From assembly GCF_041200175.1 (NCBI RefSeq), contig NZ_CP165727.1, positions 2,889,501-2,953,500 on the forward strand: DNA of 64,000 bases. Reading direction: 5' to 3'. The number at the start of each line of letters is the position of its first letter. The first letter of the stretch is position 1. Positions 8,196-15,931 of the stretch are shown one piece after another. The position numbers and the translations under genes are program-made. The notes under the pieces were generated by a model. That model was not told the origin of the DNA, did no database searches, and saw only the letters and a list, made by a program, of their open reading frames with translations. This stretch comes from Streptomyces sp. R33 (GTDB lineage: Bacteria > Actinomycetota > Actinomycetes > Streptomycetales > Streptomycetaceae).

Positions 8196-8235
8196 CAGGG
8201 CCGGGGCGGGCAGCGTATGCCCGGTCCCGGCCCTG
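8196..8235. terminator. Bidirectional terminator between rsr and the DUF4190 gene
   Basis: CAGGGCCGGG (8196-8205) pairs perfectly with CCCGGCCCTG (8226-8235), with a nested GGGCA/TGCCC pairing in the loop. It lies between two convergent genes and can serve both. No strong T run follows on either side. Confidence 0.65.
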
Positions 8236-8276
8236 CGCGTCGTTGCCGTGTGCCGCCGGGCTGTGCAGCCTGCGCG

Positions 8277-8936
8277 TCAGACGTTCTCGCGGATCCGCGT
8301 CCGCGAGGCCGGGCTGTCGAAGTCGGAGTCGCCGTCCGGGTCACCGAGCAGGACCCCGGCGATCACGAGCGCGATCATCAGAATGCTGATCAGGATGCTG
8401 ACCGCGCCCAGGATGATCCCGGCCAGTGCCATCGAGCCGTTGTCGGCCTCGCCGCGCCTGGCCTTGCCGCGGCCCAGGGCTCCGAAGATGACCGCCGGGA
8501 CTCCGAACAGGACACCCAGGTAGCAGGTGACCACGCCGACGATGCCGAGGACGAGGGCGGTGACCCCGAAGCCGTTGCTCTTCTGCTGGTAGGCGGGGTA
8601 CCCGGGGTACCCCTGATAGCCCGGGTAGCCGTACGCCGGCTGCGCGGGCGGCGGTCCGGGGTACGCGTAGCCCCCGGGATCCGGCTGCGCCGGGTACCCG
8701 TACGCGGGCGGCAGCGTCGGGGCAGGCTCGGGCGTGGGCGCCGGAGCCTGTATCGGCGTCGGCCCCGGTATCTGCGCCGGCGGGAAGTCGGCCCCCGGCA
8801 TCCCCGCGATCGTGGGCTGGTCGTGCACGGACGGCGAACCCGGCACGCCCGGTGTGGCCTGCGGTTTGCCGAGTTCCACCGCCGGCCGCTCCGGCGGCGC
8901 CCACGGGTCCCTCGGCTCGGGGCTCTGATCGGTCAT
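8277..8936 (-). CDS. DUF4190 membrane protein with Pro/Tyr-rich N terminus
   Basis: Protein of 219 aa. Residues 1-125 are disordered, rich in Pro, Gly, Ala and Tyr, with repeats such as GYPGYQGYPGYP. Residues about 130-205 are the DUF4190 unit: two hydrophobic segments (FGVTALVLGIVGVVTCYLGV and MALAGIILGAVSILISILMI) separated by the basic linker GRGKARRGEADNGS. Streptomyces carry several such proteins and no function is established. It is divergent from the deaminase gene. The membrane topology is clear and the role is unknown. Confidence 0.85.
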   Translation of the reverse strand: MTDQSPEPRDPWAPPERPAVELGKPQATPGVPGSPSVHDQPTIAGMPGADFPPAQIPGPTPIQAPAPTPEPAPTLPPAYGYPAQPDPGGYAYPGPPPAQPAYGYPGYQGYPGYPAYQQKSNGFGVTALVLGIVGVVTCYLGVLFGVPAVIFGALGRGKARRGEADNGSMALAGIILGAVSILISILMIALVIAGVLLGDPDGDSDFDSPASRTRIRENV

Positions 8937-9046
8937 GCGGCGCCCCCCTCTCGTACGGCCATGCTAAGCGCTGCCTCCGACAGTCCCGGAGCTGCCTACG
9001 ATGAAGCCCGATCTGTCCGCACCCGCGTCCTCCCGGAGGCTCCTTC

Positions 9047-10072
9047 ATGCCCGACCTGAACCCCTTCATCGCAGGGCTGCCCAAGGCGGAACTCCACGTC
9101 CACCACGTCGGTTCGGCCTCCCCGCGCATCGTCGCCGAACTCGCCTCCCGCCACCCCGACTCCAAGGTCCCCACCGACCCCGAGGCACTCGCCGACTACT
9201 TCACGTTCACCGACTTCGCGCACTTCATCGAGGTCTACCTCTCCGTCGTCGACCTGGTCCGCACTCCCGACGACGTACGCACCCTGACCTTCGAAGTCGC
9301 CCGCGACATGGCCCGGCAGAACATCCGCTACGCCGAGCTGACCATCACCCCGTACTCCTCCACCCGTCGGGGCATCGACGAGAAGGCCTTCATGGAGGCC
9401 ATCGAGGACGCCCGCAGGGCCGCCGAGACCGAGCTCGGCGTCATCCTGCGCTGGTGCTTCGACATCCCCGGCGAGGCCGGCCTGGAGGCCGCCGCCGAGA
9501 CCGCGCGCCTCGCCGTCGAACTGCGCCCGGAGGGCCTGGTCTCGTTCGGCCTCGGCGGCCCCGAGATCGGCGTCCCGCGCCCCCAGTTCAAGCCGTACTT
9601 CGACGCCGCCCGGGCCGCGGGCCTGCACAGCGTGCCGCACGCCGGCGAGACCACCGGCCCGGAGACCATCTGGGACTCGATCCGCGACCTCGGCGCCGAG
9701 CGCATCGGCCACGGCACCAGCGCCACCCAGGACCCGGAGCTCCTCGCGTACCTCGCCGAGCACCGGATCGCGCTCGAGGTCTGCCCGACCTCCAACATCG
9801 CCACGCGCGCCGTGACCGACCTGGACCGGCACCCCGTCAAGGAGATGGTGCAGGCGGGCGTGCTCGTCACCATCAACAGCGACGACCCGCCGATGTTCGG
9901 CTCGGACCTCAACAACGAGTACGCGGTCGCCGCGCGGCTGCTCGGCCTCGACGAGCGCGGGCTCGCACAGCTGGCCAAGAACGCCGTCGAGGCTTCGTTC
10001 CTGGACGAGGCCGGCAAGGCGAAGATCAGCGCGGAGATCGACACGTACACCGCCGCCTGGCTGGCGCGCTGA
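9047..10072 (+). CDS. add: Adenosine deaminase family enzyme, possibly aminodeoxyfutalosine deaminase
   Basis: Zinc-dependent amidohydrolase of 341 aa. Metal and catalytic residues are visible: HVH in KAELHVHHVG near residue 17, the HAGE motif (SVPHAGETTGPE) near residue 200, the RIGHGTS histidine, and the NSDDPPMFG aspartates near residue 285. The first motif reads HVHHVGSAS rather than the HVHLDGA of ordinary adenosine deaminases. Actinobacterial COG1816 enzymes of this type have been reported to deaminate 6-aminodeoxyfutalosine in the futalosine menaquinone pathway. Substrate choice between that and adenosine is an inference. A GGAGG-like site precedes the ATG. Confidence 0.87.
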   Translation: MPDLNPFIAGLPKAELHVHHVGSASPRIVAELASRHPDSKVPTDPEALADYFTFTDFAHFIEVYLSVVDLVRTPDDVRTLTFEVARDMARQNIRYAELTITPYSSTRRGIDEKAFMEAIEDARRAAETELGVILRWCFDIPGEAGLEAAAETARLAVELRPEGLVSFGLGGPEIGVPRPQFKPYFDAARAAGLHSVPHAGETTGPETIWDSIRDLGAERIGHGTSATQDPELLAYLAEHRIALEVCPTSNIATRAVTDLDRHPVKEMVQAGVLVTINSDDPPMFGSDLNNEYAVAARLLGLDERGLAQLAKNAVEASFLDEAGKAKISAEIDTYTAAWLAR

Positions 10073-10093
10073 CGCCTGCGGAGAATGGGGTCC

Positions 10094-10792
10094 ATGCGCA
10101 CCCTGACTGTCGTAGGCCACCGCGGCGATCCCTACCGTGTCCGTGAGAACACCCTGTCCTCGATCCGCTCGGCCTTCGCACGCGGAGCGGATGCTGTCGA
10201 GATCGACGTACGGCTGACCCGCGACGGGGAGGCGGTGCTGCTCCACGACGAGACGCTCCAGCGGCTGTGGGGCCATGACGTGCGGCTCGACGCCGTCACG
10301 GCCCCGCAGCTCGAGGAGTTGACGGGCGGTGGGATCCCGACGCTGCGCCAGGCCCTGACGGCGGCGGGTGCGGGCCGCGTGATGATCGACCTGCCGGGTG
10401 CGACACCCGAGTCCGTACGGACGGTCGTCGGCCAGGTCCGGGAGTGCGGGGCGCGCGAGCGTACGTACTACAGCGCGGGGCCGGACTCCATGCTGGCCGT
10501 ACGCGCCGCCGATCCGGGCGCCGAGATCGCGCTGACGTGGACCACGCTGGCGCCGCCGCGCCGGGTGCTCATCGACGCGGTGGCGCCGACCTGGCTCAAC
10601 TACCGCTTCGGACTGGTCAGCCGGGAACTGACGGACGCCCTGCACCGGGACGGCCTGCTCGTCGCGGCCTGGACGGCGGACACGAGGCGGACGATGCGCA
10701 GGCTGGTCGCGGCCGGGGTGGACTCCGTCACCACCAACCGGGTGGACGCGCTGGCCGGCGTACGGGCCGAGTTCGGGCTGTCCGGGCGGTGA
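10094..10792 (+). CDS. Glycerophosphodiester phosphodiesterase family protein
   Basis: Cytoplasmic enzyme of about 232 aa that would hydrolyse glycerophosphodiesters. The GDPD signatures are VVGHRGDPYRVRENTLSSIR at the N terminus, EIDVRLTRDGEAVLLHDETL near residue 35, and the later VMIDLPG, with ENT and E-x-D as metal ligands. I prefer the ATG at 10094 over that at 10085, because GGAG directly abuts the earlier ATG. The gene lies 21 nt after the deaminase gene. Its stop overlaps the GTG of the histidine kinase (GTGA), making a probable co-transcribed unit. Confidence 0.86.
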   Translation: MRTLTVVGHRGDPYRVRENTLSSIRSAFARGADAVEIDVRLTRDGEAVLLHDETLQRLWGHDVRLDAVTAPQLEELTGGGIPTLRQALTAAGAGRVMIDLPGATPESVRTVVGQVRECGARERTYYSAGPDSMLAVRAADPGAEIALTWTTLAPPRRVLIDAVAPTWLNYRFGLVSRELTDALHRDGLLVAAWTADTRRTMRRLVAAGVDSVTTNRVDALAGVRAEFGLSGR

Positions 10793-11988
10793 TACGCGCC
10801 TGGGGGGAGCGGATCCGGCGGGCGGATCCGCGGTGGCAGGACCTGGGACTGACGCTGCTCGTGCAGGTGGCGACGACGATTCCGTTCGTCGTGCCCCGCG
10901 ATCCGCTGGATTCGCCGGCGACCTGGCCGGCGTACCTGCTGACCACGCTGGGCAACGTGCCGCTGGTGTGGCGGCGGCGTGCGCCCCTGTGGGCGATCTC
11001 CGGGATGGTCGCGGCCGGCTCGGTGTACACGCTGGCGCTGGACGGCCCCGGGCAGCCCCTGCCGTACGCCCCGCTGATCGGCGTGTACACGATGGCGCTC
11101 CTGTGCCCGGCCCGGGTGCGGATCACGATGGGCGTGACCCTGACCGGGCTGATCCTCGCCTCCGTGGCGCTCAACACCGGGACGGCCAGGGAGCTTCTGT
11201 TCGCGCTGTTCGTCTTCGCGGCGGCGTACGCGCTGGGACGGCTCCAGCACACCCGGCAGGCCTACACGGCGGCGATCGAGGCAAGGGCCGCCGAGCTGGA
11301 GCGGGCGAACCGGATCGAGGCGGAGCAGGCCGCGGCGCGCGAACGGGCCCGGATCGCACGGGAGATGCACGACATCCTCTCGCACGCCGTCAGCATCATG
11401 ATCGTGCAGGCGGAGGCCGGTCCGGTGGCGGTGCGGCGGGCTCCGGAGCGGGCGGAGGCCGCCTTCGACGCGATCGCCGAGACGGGGCGGGACGCGATGG
11501 CGCAGCTGCGGACGATGCTGGGGGTGCTGCGGACGGACGGCGCGGCGCAGGCGGCGCCGCGCACGCCGCAGCCGGGGATCGAGGAGTTGCCGGGGCTGCT
11601 GGAGCGGGTCCGCGGCAGCGGGCCGCAGGTGGCGTACGAGCGGACGGGCGCGGTGCGCACGCTGCCCGCGGCGCTGGAGGCGACGGTGCACCGGGTGGTG
11701 CAGGAGGCGCTGACGAACGTGGTGAAGCACGCCGGGGCCTCGACGGTGTCCGTACGGCTGGACTACGGGCCGCAGGCGCTCACGGTGACGGTGACGGACG
11801 ACGGGCGGGGCCCGGGTCCGGGTCCGGGAGCTGCTGCGGGCGGCCCCGGCGGCGGGCACGGGCTGATCGGGATCCGGGAGCGGGCGGCGGCGCACGGTGG
11901 TACGGCGGAGTACGGTCCCGGGCCCGATGGCCTGGGGTTCTCGGTTCGCGTCGTGCTAGTAACCTCACCGCTGGAGGTGGGGCGTTGA
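10789..11988 (+). CDS. Two-component sensor histidine kinase (NarL/DesK type)
   Basis: Membrane kinase of about 399 aa, starting at GTG 10789, which overlaps the upstream stop. Residues about 15-155 hold four to five membrane segments with very short outside loops, so the signal is probably sensed within or at the membrane. A coiled linker (AIEARAAELERANRIEAEQ) leads to the HisKA_3 box ARIAREMHDILSHAVSIMIV, with the phospho-accepting His. The ATPase domain shows EALTNVVKHAG and DDGRGPGPG, with a Gly/Pro-rich lid and GLIGIRERAAAHGG. It overlaps its response regulator by 4 nt. The stimulus is unknown. Confidence 0.92.
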   Translation: MIRAWGERIRRADPRWQDLGLTLLVQVATTIPFVVPRDPLDSPATWPAYLLTTLGNVPLVWRRRAPLWAISGMVAAGSVYTLALDGPGQPLPYAPLIGVYTMALLCPARVRITMGVTLTGLILASVALNTGTARELLFALFVFAAAYALGRLQHTRQAYTAAIEARAAELERANRIEAEQAAARERARIAREMHDILSHAVSIMIVQAEAGPVAVRRAPERAEAAFDAIAETGRDAMAQLRTMLGVLRTDGAAQAAPRTPQPGIEELPGLLERVRGSGPQVAYERTGAVRTLPAALEATVHRVVQEALTNVVKHAGASTVSVRLDYGPQALTVTVTDDGRGPGPGPGAAAGGPGGGHGLIGIRERAAAHGGTAEYGPGPDGLGFSVRVVLVTSPLEVGR

Positions 11989-12698
11989 CGATCCGTGTGG
12001 TGGTGGCAGACGACCAGGAGCTGGTGCGCAGCGGTTTCGCGATGATCCTGGACGCGCAGGAGGACATCGAGGTCGTCGCGGAGGCCGGGGACGGCGCGGC
12101 GGCGGTGGCGGCGGTGCGGGAGCTGAAGCCGGACGTGGCGCTGCTGGACATCCGGATGCCGGTGCTCGACGGGATCGAGGCGTGCCGGGCGATCTCGGCC
12201 GGGACCCCGTGCCGGACGGTGATGCTGACGACCTTCGATTCGGACGACTACGTGTACGAGGCGCTGCACGCGGGGGCGAGCGGGTTCCTGCTGAAGGACG
12301 TGCGGCGGGACGACCTGGTGCATGCCGTACGGGTGGTGACGGCGGGCGAGTCGCTGTTGGCGCCTTCGGTGGCGCGGCGGCTGATCGAGGAGTACACGGC
12401 GGCGACGGCGCGGCCGGCGACGGCCGGGGCGCTCCCCGCGCAGCGGCTGGAGGTGCTGACCGCGCGGGAGCGGGAGACGCTGCTGCATCTGGGGCGGGGG
12501 CTGTCGAATGCGGAGATCGCTGCCGCGCTGGTGGTGAGTGAGCACACGGTGAAGTCGCATGTGGGTCATGTGCTGGCGAAGCTGGGGCTGCGGGACCGGA
12601 TCCAGGCGGTGATCTGCGCGTACGAGACGGGCCTGATCTCGGCCGGGAGCGGGGCCGCAGCCGCGGCTGGCTCTGGGGTATCTCCCTCCGGGGAGTGA
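11985..12698 (+). CDS. LuxR/NarL-family response regulator
   Basis: DNA-binding regulator of about 237 aa. The receiver domain has the acidic pair in VVVADDQELVRSGF, the phospho-acceptor Asp in DVALLDIRMPVLDG near residue 54, and the switch Thr/Lys in MLTTFDSDDY and GFLLKDVRRDDL. The C-terminal HTH is LTARERETLLHLGRGLSNAEIA with SEHTVKSHVGHVLAKL. I place the start at TTG 11985, which overlaps the kinase stop (TTGA) behind GGAGGTGGGG. This fits the normal family length. Longer open sequence upstream is an antisense artefact of GC bias. Confidence 0.92.
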   Translation: MTIRVVVADDQELVRSGFAMILDAQEDIEVVAEAGDGAAAVAAVRELKPDVALLDIRMPVLDGIEACRAISAGTPCRTVMLTTFDSDDYVYEALHAGASGFLLKDVRRDDLVHAVRVVTAGESLLAPSVARRLIEEYTAATARPATAGALPAQRLEVLTARERETLLHLGRGLSNAEIAAALVVSEHTVKSHVGHVLAKLGLRDRIQAVICAYETGLISAGSGAAAAAGSGVSPSGE

Positions 12699-12844
12699 GA
12701 AGCCGGTGGTCGGATCCCTCTCGCCGGTGAGTTGTCGTACCGGCGAAGACCCCTCTCTGTGGTGATCCGCGAACACCCCTGTGACCTGCAGCATTGAGTC
12801 ATCGGGCCGCCGGGGCCCGGATGGTTCACAGGGGGGTTCCCACC

Positions 12845-14077
12845 ATGAAGGTCCGTACGCGCACACTGATCGCCGCTGCTCTGGTCCTGGGCGTTGCGGC
12901 CGGACCGGCCGTCGCCCGGGCGGCCCCGGCGCCCGGGCCGGTGACTCCGCCGGTGGTGGCTGAGCCGGCGTCCCCGGGCGTCACGGCGCCGCCCCTCTAC
13001 ACGACCCCGCCCGACGCGGCGGCGCTGCGGAAGGCGATCTCCGGCGTAGGGCCGGACAGCAAGGATGCGACGGCCGCCCTGGTCCGGGTGGGCGGTACGA
13101 GCGGCCGCTGGGCGGGCAGTTCCGGCGTCGCCGATGTCCGCACCGGACGCAAGGCCGTCGACGGCGCCCGGTTCCGGGCGGGCTCCGTGACCAAGACCTT
13201 CACCGCGGCGGTGGTGCTACAGCTGGCCGCCGAGGGCAAGGTCGATCTGGACAAGCCGGTGCAGCAGTACCTGCCGGGGCTGTTGCCGGCCGGCCCGAAG
13301 GGTTTCGAGCCCATCAGCGTGCGGCAGTTGCTGAACTACACGAGCGGCATCCGGCCCGCCGAGGGCCCGGGGGACTCGTTCGAAGCGCAGTACGCCCACC
13401 GGTTCGACGTGGTCGACCCGCATGCGCTGATCGCCGAAGCAGTGGCGAAGGGGCCCGAGTTCCGGCCGGGCGAGAAGCAGCACTACCTCAACATCGACTA
13501 CACGGTCCTGGGCGTGCTGATCGAGAAGCTGACGGGGACTACGTACGAGCAGGCCCTGTCCGCCCGGATCCTCAAACCGCTGGGTCTGCACCACACTTCG
13601 GTTCCGTCGCGTCGGGAGAACCGGATACCGGGCCCGCACCACCACGGCTACCAGGCGGTGCAGAAGGCCGGCGGCGTGACCTCGCTGGTCGACGTGACCG
13701 AGTGGAACTCCTCGTCCAACTGGGCCGCCGGGGACCTGATATCGACCACGGCGGACCTGGAGAAGTTCACCGAGGCCCTGTTCGGCGGCCGGGTGGTGCC
13801 GAAGGCGCAACTGGAGGAGATGTTCACCGTGCCTGCGGTGTCGGACTTCGAGTCCGGCGAGGAGGCCGTGCAGACCGCGGGGATGAAGCGGTTCGTGCTG
13901 CCGGACGGCACCGTGGTCTACGGCAAGACGGGCTCCCGGTACGGCTACAGCACCGTGATCGGCGGGGCGCGCGATCTCTCGCGCACCCTCGTCTACTCCG
14001 TCAACTCCACCGACGCCAAGGGCCGGGACATGAACGGGGTGGCCTATGGGATCGTCGCGGCGGCCTTCGCCCGGTAG
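12845..14077 (+). CDS. Secreted serine hydrolase (class C beta-lactamase / DD-peptidase fold)
   Basis: Exported enzyme of about 410 aa. From ATG 12845 there is a Sec signal (MKVRTRTLIAAALVLGVAAG, then ARAAPAPG) and a Pro-rich linker. The catalytic SxxK is SVTKTFTAAVVLQL. The second motif is the YLN of KQHYLNIDYTVLGV. The third motif is KTG in VYGKTGSRYGYST. These mark the serine beta-lactamase-like fold shared by D-Ala-D-Ala carboxypeptidases and esterases. Which substrate it takes is not decided by sequence. Its 3' end overlaps the convergent membrane-protein gene by 34 bp. Confidence 0.9.
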   Translation: MKVRTRTLIAAALVLGVAAGPAVARAAPAPGPVTPPVVAEPASPGVTAPPLYTTPPDAAALRKAISGVGPDSKDATAALVRVGGTSGRWAGSSGVADVRTGRKAVDGARFRAGSVTKTFTAAVVLQLAAEGKVDLDKPVQQYLPGLLPAGPKGFEPISVRQLLNYTSGIRPAEGPGDSFEAQYAHRFDVVDPHALIAEAVAKGPEFRPGEKQHYLNIDYTVLGVLIEKLTGTTYEQALSARILKPLGLHHTSVPSRRENRIPGPHHHGYQAVQKAGGVTSLVDVTEWNSSSNWAAGDLISTTADLEKFTEALFGGRVVPKAQLEEMFTVPAVSDFESGEEAVQTAGMKRFVLPDGTVVYGKTGSRYGYSTVIGGARDLSRTLVYSVNSTDAKGRDMNGVAYGIVAAAFAR

Positions 14078-14550
14078 CCGTCGGGCCCGGGCGACAGGGC
14101 CTCGAGGCGCTTGATCATGCGGTGGAGCACCAGCAGGGGTACGACCCCGAAGACGCCGAACGACATGTCGATGACGCTCCACCCGAAGGGGATGCCCCGG
14201 ATGGGGCCGCAGATCAGGGCCAGGGGGATCACGCCGGCGCAGGCGATCATGCCGGCTTCGACGATCCAGATGTTGCGAACGGGGTCGCGGTGGACCCCGT
14301 AGAAGAAGACCGCGATCACCAGGTGGGCGAAGGCGAGCCAGTCGGTGCCGTAAAGGAGGAAGGGATAGTCCGCGTCGGCTCGGTCCAGCCCTTCTCCCAC
14401 TCGCCGCAGCCATGCGTGGGACACGAGGGAGTTGGCCCAGTGCAATTCGCTGACCAGGGGGAAGGCGGTGAGGCCACTGAGCACGAGACAGACGATGAAC
14501 AGGACCAGCCAGGCACGGATCCGCCGCTGAAGGGCGCTTCTCTCGCTCAT
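14044..14550 (-). CDS. Uncharacterised four-helix membrane protein
   Basis: A protein of 168 aa that I do not recognise. Four hydrophobic segments are seen: WLVLFIVCLVLSGLTAFPLV near residue 15, DWLAFAHLVIAVFFYGV near 70, IVEAGMIACAGVIPLALICG near 96, and VIDMSFGVFGVVPLLVLH near 126. A basic N terminus suggests the inside-first orientation. The gene stands alone. Two perfect palindromes lie 23-58 bp upstream of its ATG, so it is probably the target of a dedicated repressor. The final 11 codons overlap the convergent hydrolase gene. Confidence 0.8.
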   Translation of the reverse strand: MSERSALQRRIRAWLVLFIVCLVLSGLTAFPLVSELHWANSLVSHAWLRRVGEGLDRADADYPFLLYGTDWLAFAHLVIAVFFYGVHRDPVRNIWIVEAGMIACAGVIPLALICGPIRGIPFGWSVIDMSFGVFGVVPLLVLHRMIKRLEALSPGPDGYRAKAAATIP

Positions 14551-14572
14551 GGAAGGAAGCGTACGCCGATTT

Positions 14573-14608
14573 CTGAACGCGTTCAGCCAAATCTCTGAAC
14601 GCGTTCAG
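14573..14608. promoter_or_regulatory. Two identical palindromic operators (CTGAACGCGTTCAG)
   Basis: The perfect 14-bp palindrome CTGAACGCGTTCAG occurs twice, at 14573-14586 and 14595-14608, with centres 22 bp apart, about two helical turns. Both copies are preceded by T. They lie directly upstream of the four-helix membrane-protein gene, where its promoter should be. Size, perfection and spacing resemble TetR-family operators. No TetR gene is adjacent; the only one in the window is at 34254. Confidence 0.75.
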
Positions 14609-14648
14609 TTCTGTGGCGGGACCGTGATCATTCGGCTCCGCCCGGCAC

Positions 14649-15827
14649 TCAGAGACCGACGATGGCGTTCCAGCGCTGGGCGAGGGAGCGGCGCTCGGCC
14701 GACGAGATGTCCCGGGCCACGACGAGCCGCTTGCGCATCTCCCCGTCCGGGAAGATCAGCGGGTTCTCGGCGAGTTCGGCGGTCTCCTTGTCCTCGGAAG
14801 CGGCCAGCACCTCTCGGGCGGCCGGGACGGGGCAGACGTAGTTGACGGCGGCGGCGAGCTCGGCGGCCACCTCCGGGGTGTAGTAGTAGTCGACCAGCGC
14901 CTCGGCGTTGGCCTTGTGGCGGGCCAGGTTGGGGACGAGCAGGCTCTCCGCCCAGAGCTCGGCGCCCTCCTCCGGGACCACGAACTCGATGTCGGGGTTG
15001 TCCGCCTGGAGCTGGATGGCATCGCCGGAGTACGCCTGGCAGGCCAGGACGTCGCCCTTGCTCAGATCGGAGGTGTAGTCGTTGCCGGTGAAGCGGCGGA
15101 TGTGCTTCTTCTTCACCATGCTCTCCACCTGGTCGCACATCCGGTGGAAGTCGGACTCGGTCCACCGGGTGACGTCCACGCCGTCGCCCTGCATCAGCAG
15201 GGCGAAGGACTCGTCCAGACCCGAGAAGAGGGTGACCTTGCCCGCCAGGTCCGGGTGCCACAGGTCGCCCACGGACTTGATCTCCCGGCCGAGCGCCTTG
15301 CGGTTGTAGGCGATGCCGGTGATCCCCGACTGCCACGGGACGGTGTGCAGGCGGCCCTCGTCGAAGGCGGGGGACTGCAGCTGCGGGTCCAGGTGGGCGG
15401 CCACGTTGGGCTGCGCCGACCGGTCCATCTTCTGGGTCCAGCCCAGGTGGACGAAGCGGGCGGCCATCCAGTCGCTGACCACCACCAGGTCGTGACCGGT
15501 CTCCTGGTGGTTCATCAGGGCCGGGCTGACCTTGCCGAAGAACTCGTCGTTGTCGTTGATCTCCTCGGTGTACCGGACCTCGATGCCGGTCTTCTCCGAG
15601 AAGGCGTCCAGCGTGGGACGGCGCTCCTCGTCCTCGTCGTCGGTGTCGATGTACAGCGGCCAGTTGGAGAAGACGACCTTCTTGTCCCGGTCGGAGCGGT
15701 CCGTGCCTCCCCGGCGGTCCTCGGGAACGTAGGCGGCGGGCACACCGCAGCCGGCGAGGGCCGCGAACAGGCCGACGGCACCGAGGCCGCGCAGTGCCGC
15801 GCGGCGGGAGAAGGCGAGTTCAGGCAT
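14649..15827 (-). CDS. Second polyamine-type ABC substrate-binding lipoprotein
   Basis: Extracellular binding protein of about 392 aa from the ATG of MPELAFSRRAALRG. The N terminus is a Tat lipoprotein signal (SRRAALRGLG, then lipobox LAGC). The body parallels the first PotD-like protein of this window: FSNWPLYIDTDDEDEERRPTL, RYTEEINDNDEFFGKV and HIRRFTGNDYTSDLSKGD. No transporter genes accompany it, so it may share the PotABC system encoded at 1-2435 or another one. It follows an aldehyde dehydrogenase on the same strand, separated by a long hairpin. Confidence 0.9.
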   Translation of the reverse strand: MPELAFSRRAALRGLGAVGLFAALAGCGVPAAYVPEDRRGGTDRSDRDKKVVFSNWPLYIDTDDEDEERRPTLDAFSEKTGIEVRYTEEINDNDEFFGKVSPALMNHQETGHDLVVVSDWMAARFVHLGWTQKMDRSAQPNVAAHLDPQLQSPAFDEGRLHTVPWQSGITGIAYNRKALGREIKSVGDLWHPDLAGKVTLFSGLDESFALLMQGDGVDVTRWTESDFHRMCDQVESMVKKKHIRRFTGNDYTSDLSKGDVLACQAYSGDAIQLQADNPDIEFVVPEEGAELWAESLLVPNLARHKANAEALVDYYYTPEVAAELAAAVNYVCPVPAAREVLAASEDKETAELAENPLIFPDGEMRKRLVVARDISSAERRSLAQRWNAIVGL

Positions 15828-15849
15828 GGGCAAAGCCTCGGGGAACAGA

Positions 15850-15890
15850 AGGGGGCGGGCAATAGACACATTGTCTACTGCCCGCCCTCT
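15850..15890 (-). promoter_or_regulatory. Long composite hairpin with embedded TAGACA-CAT-TGTCTA palindrome
   Basis: GGGCGGGCA (15853-15861) pairs with TGCCCGCCC (15879-15887), and TAGACA (15863-15868) with TGTCTA (15872-15877), around the loop CAT. A single A-C mismatch separates them, and the outer stem extends by two to three pairs. It lies between the aldehyde dehydrogenase stop and the start of the binding-protein gene. It could be a terminator, an attenuator or a DNA operator. No T run follows on the minus strand, which argues against a plain terminator. Confidence 0.6.
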
Positions 15891-15931
15891 CAAGCTCCTT
15901 CGGTGATCGATGCGATCTCCGTGGAGAACGA

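Noticed and set aside
8581..8700. Tyr/Gly/Pro repeats of the DUF4190 protein as an adhesin or amyloid domain
   Set aside because: Such low-complexity heads are common in Streptomyces DUF4190 proteins, there is no signal peptide, and the segment is predicted to be cytoplasmic.
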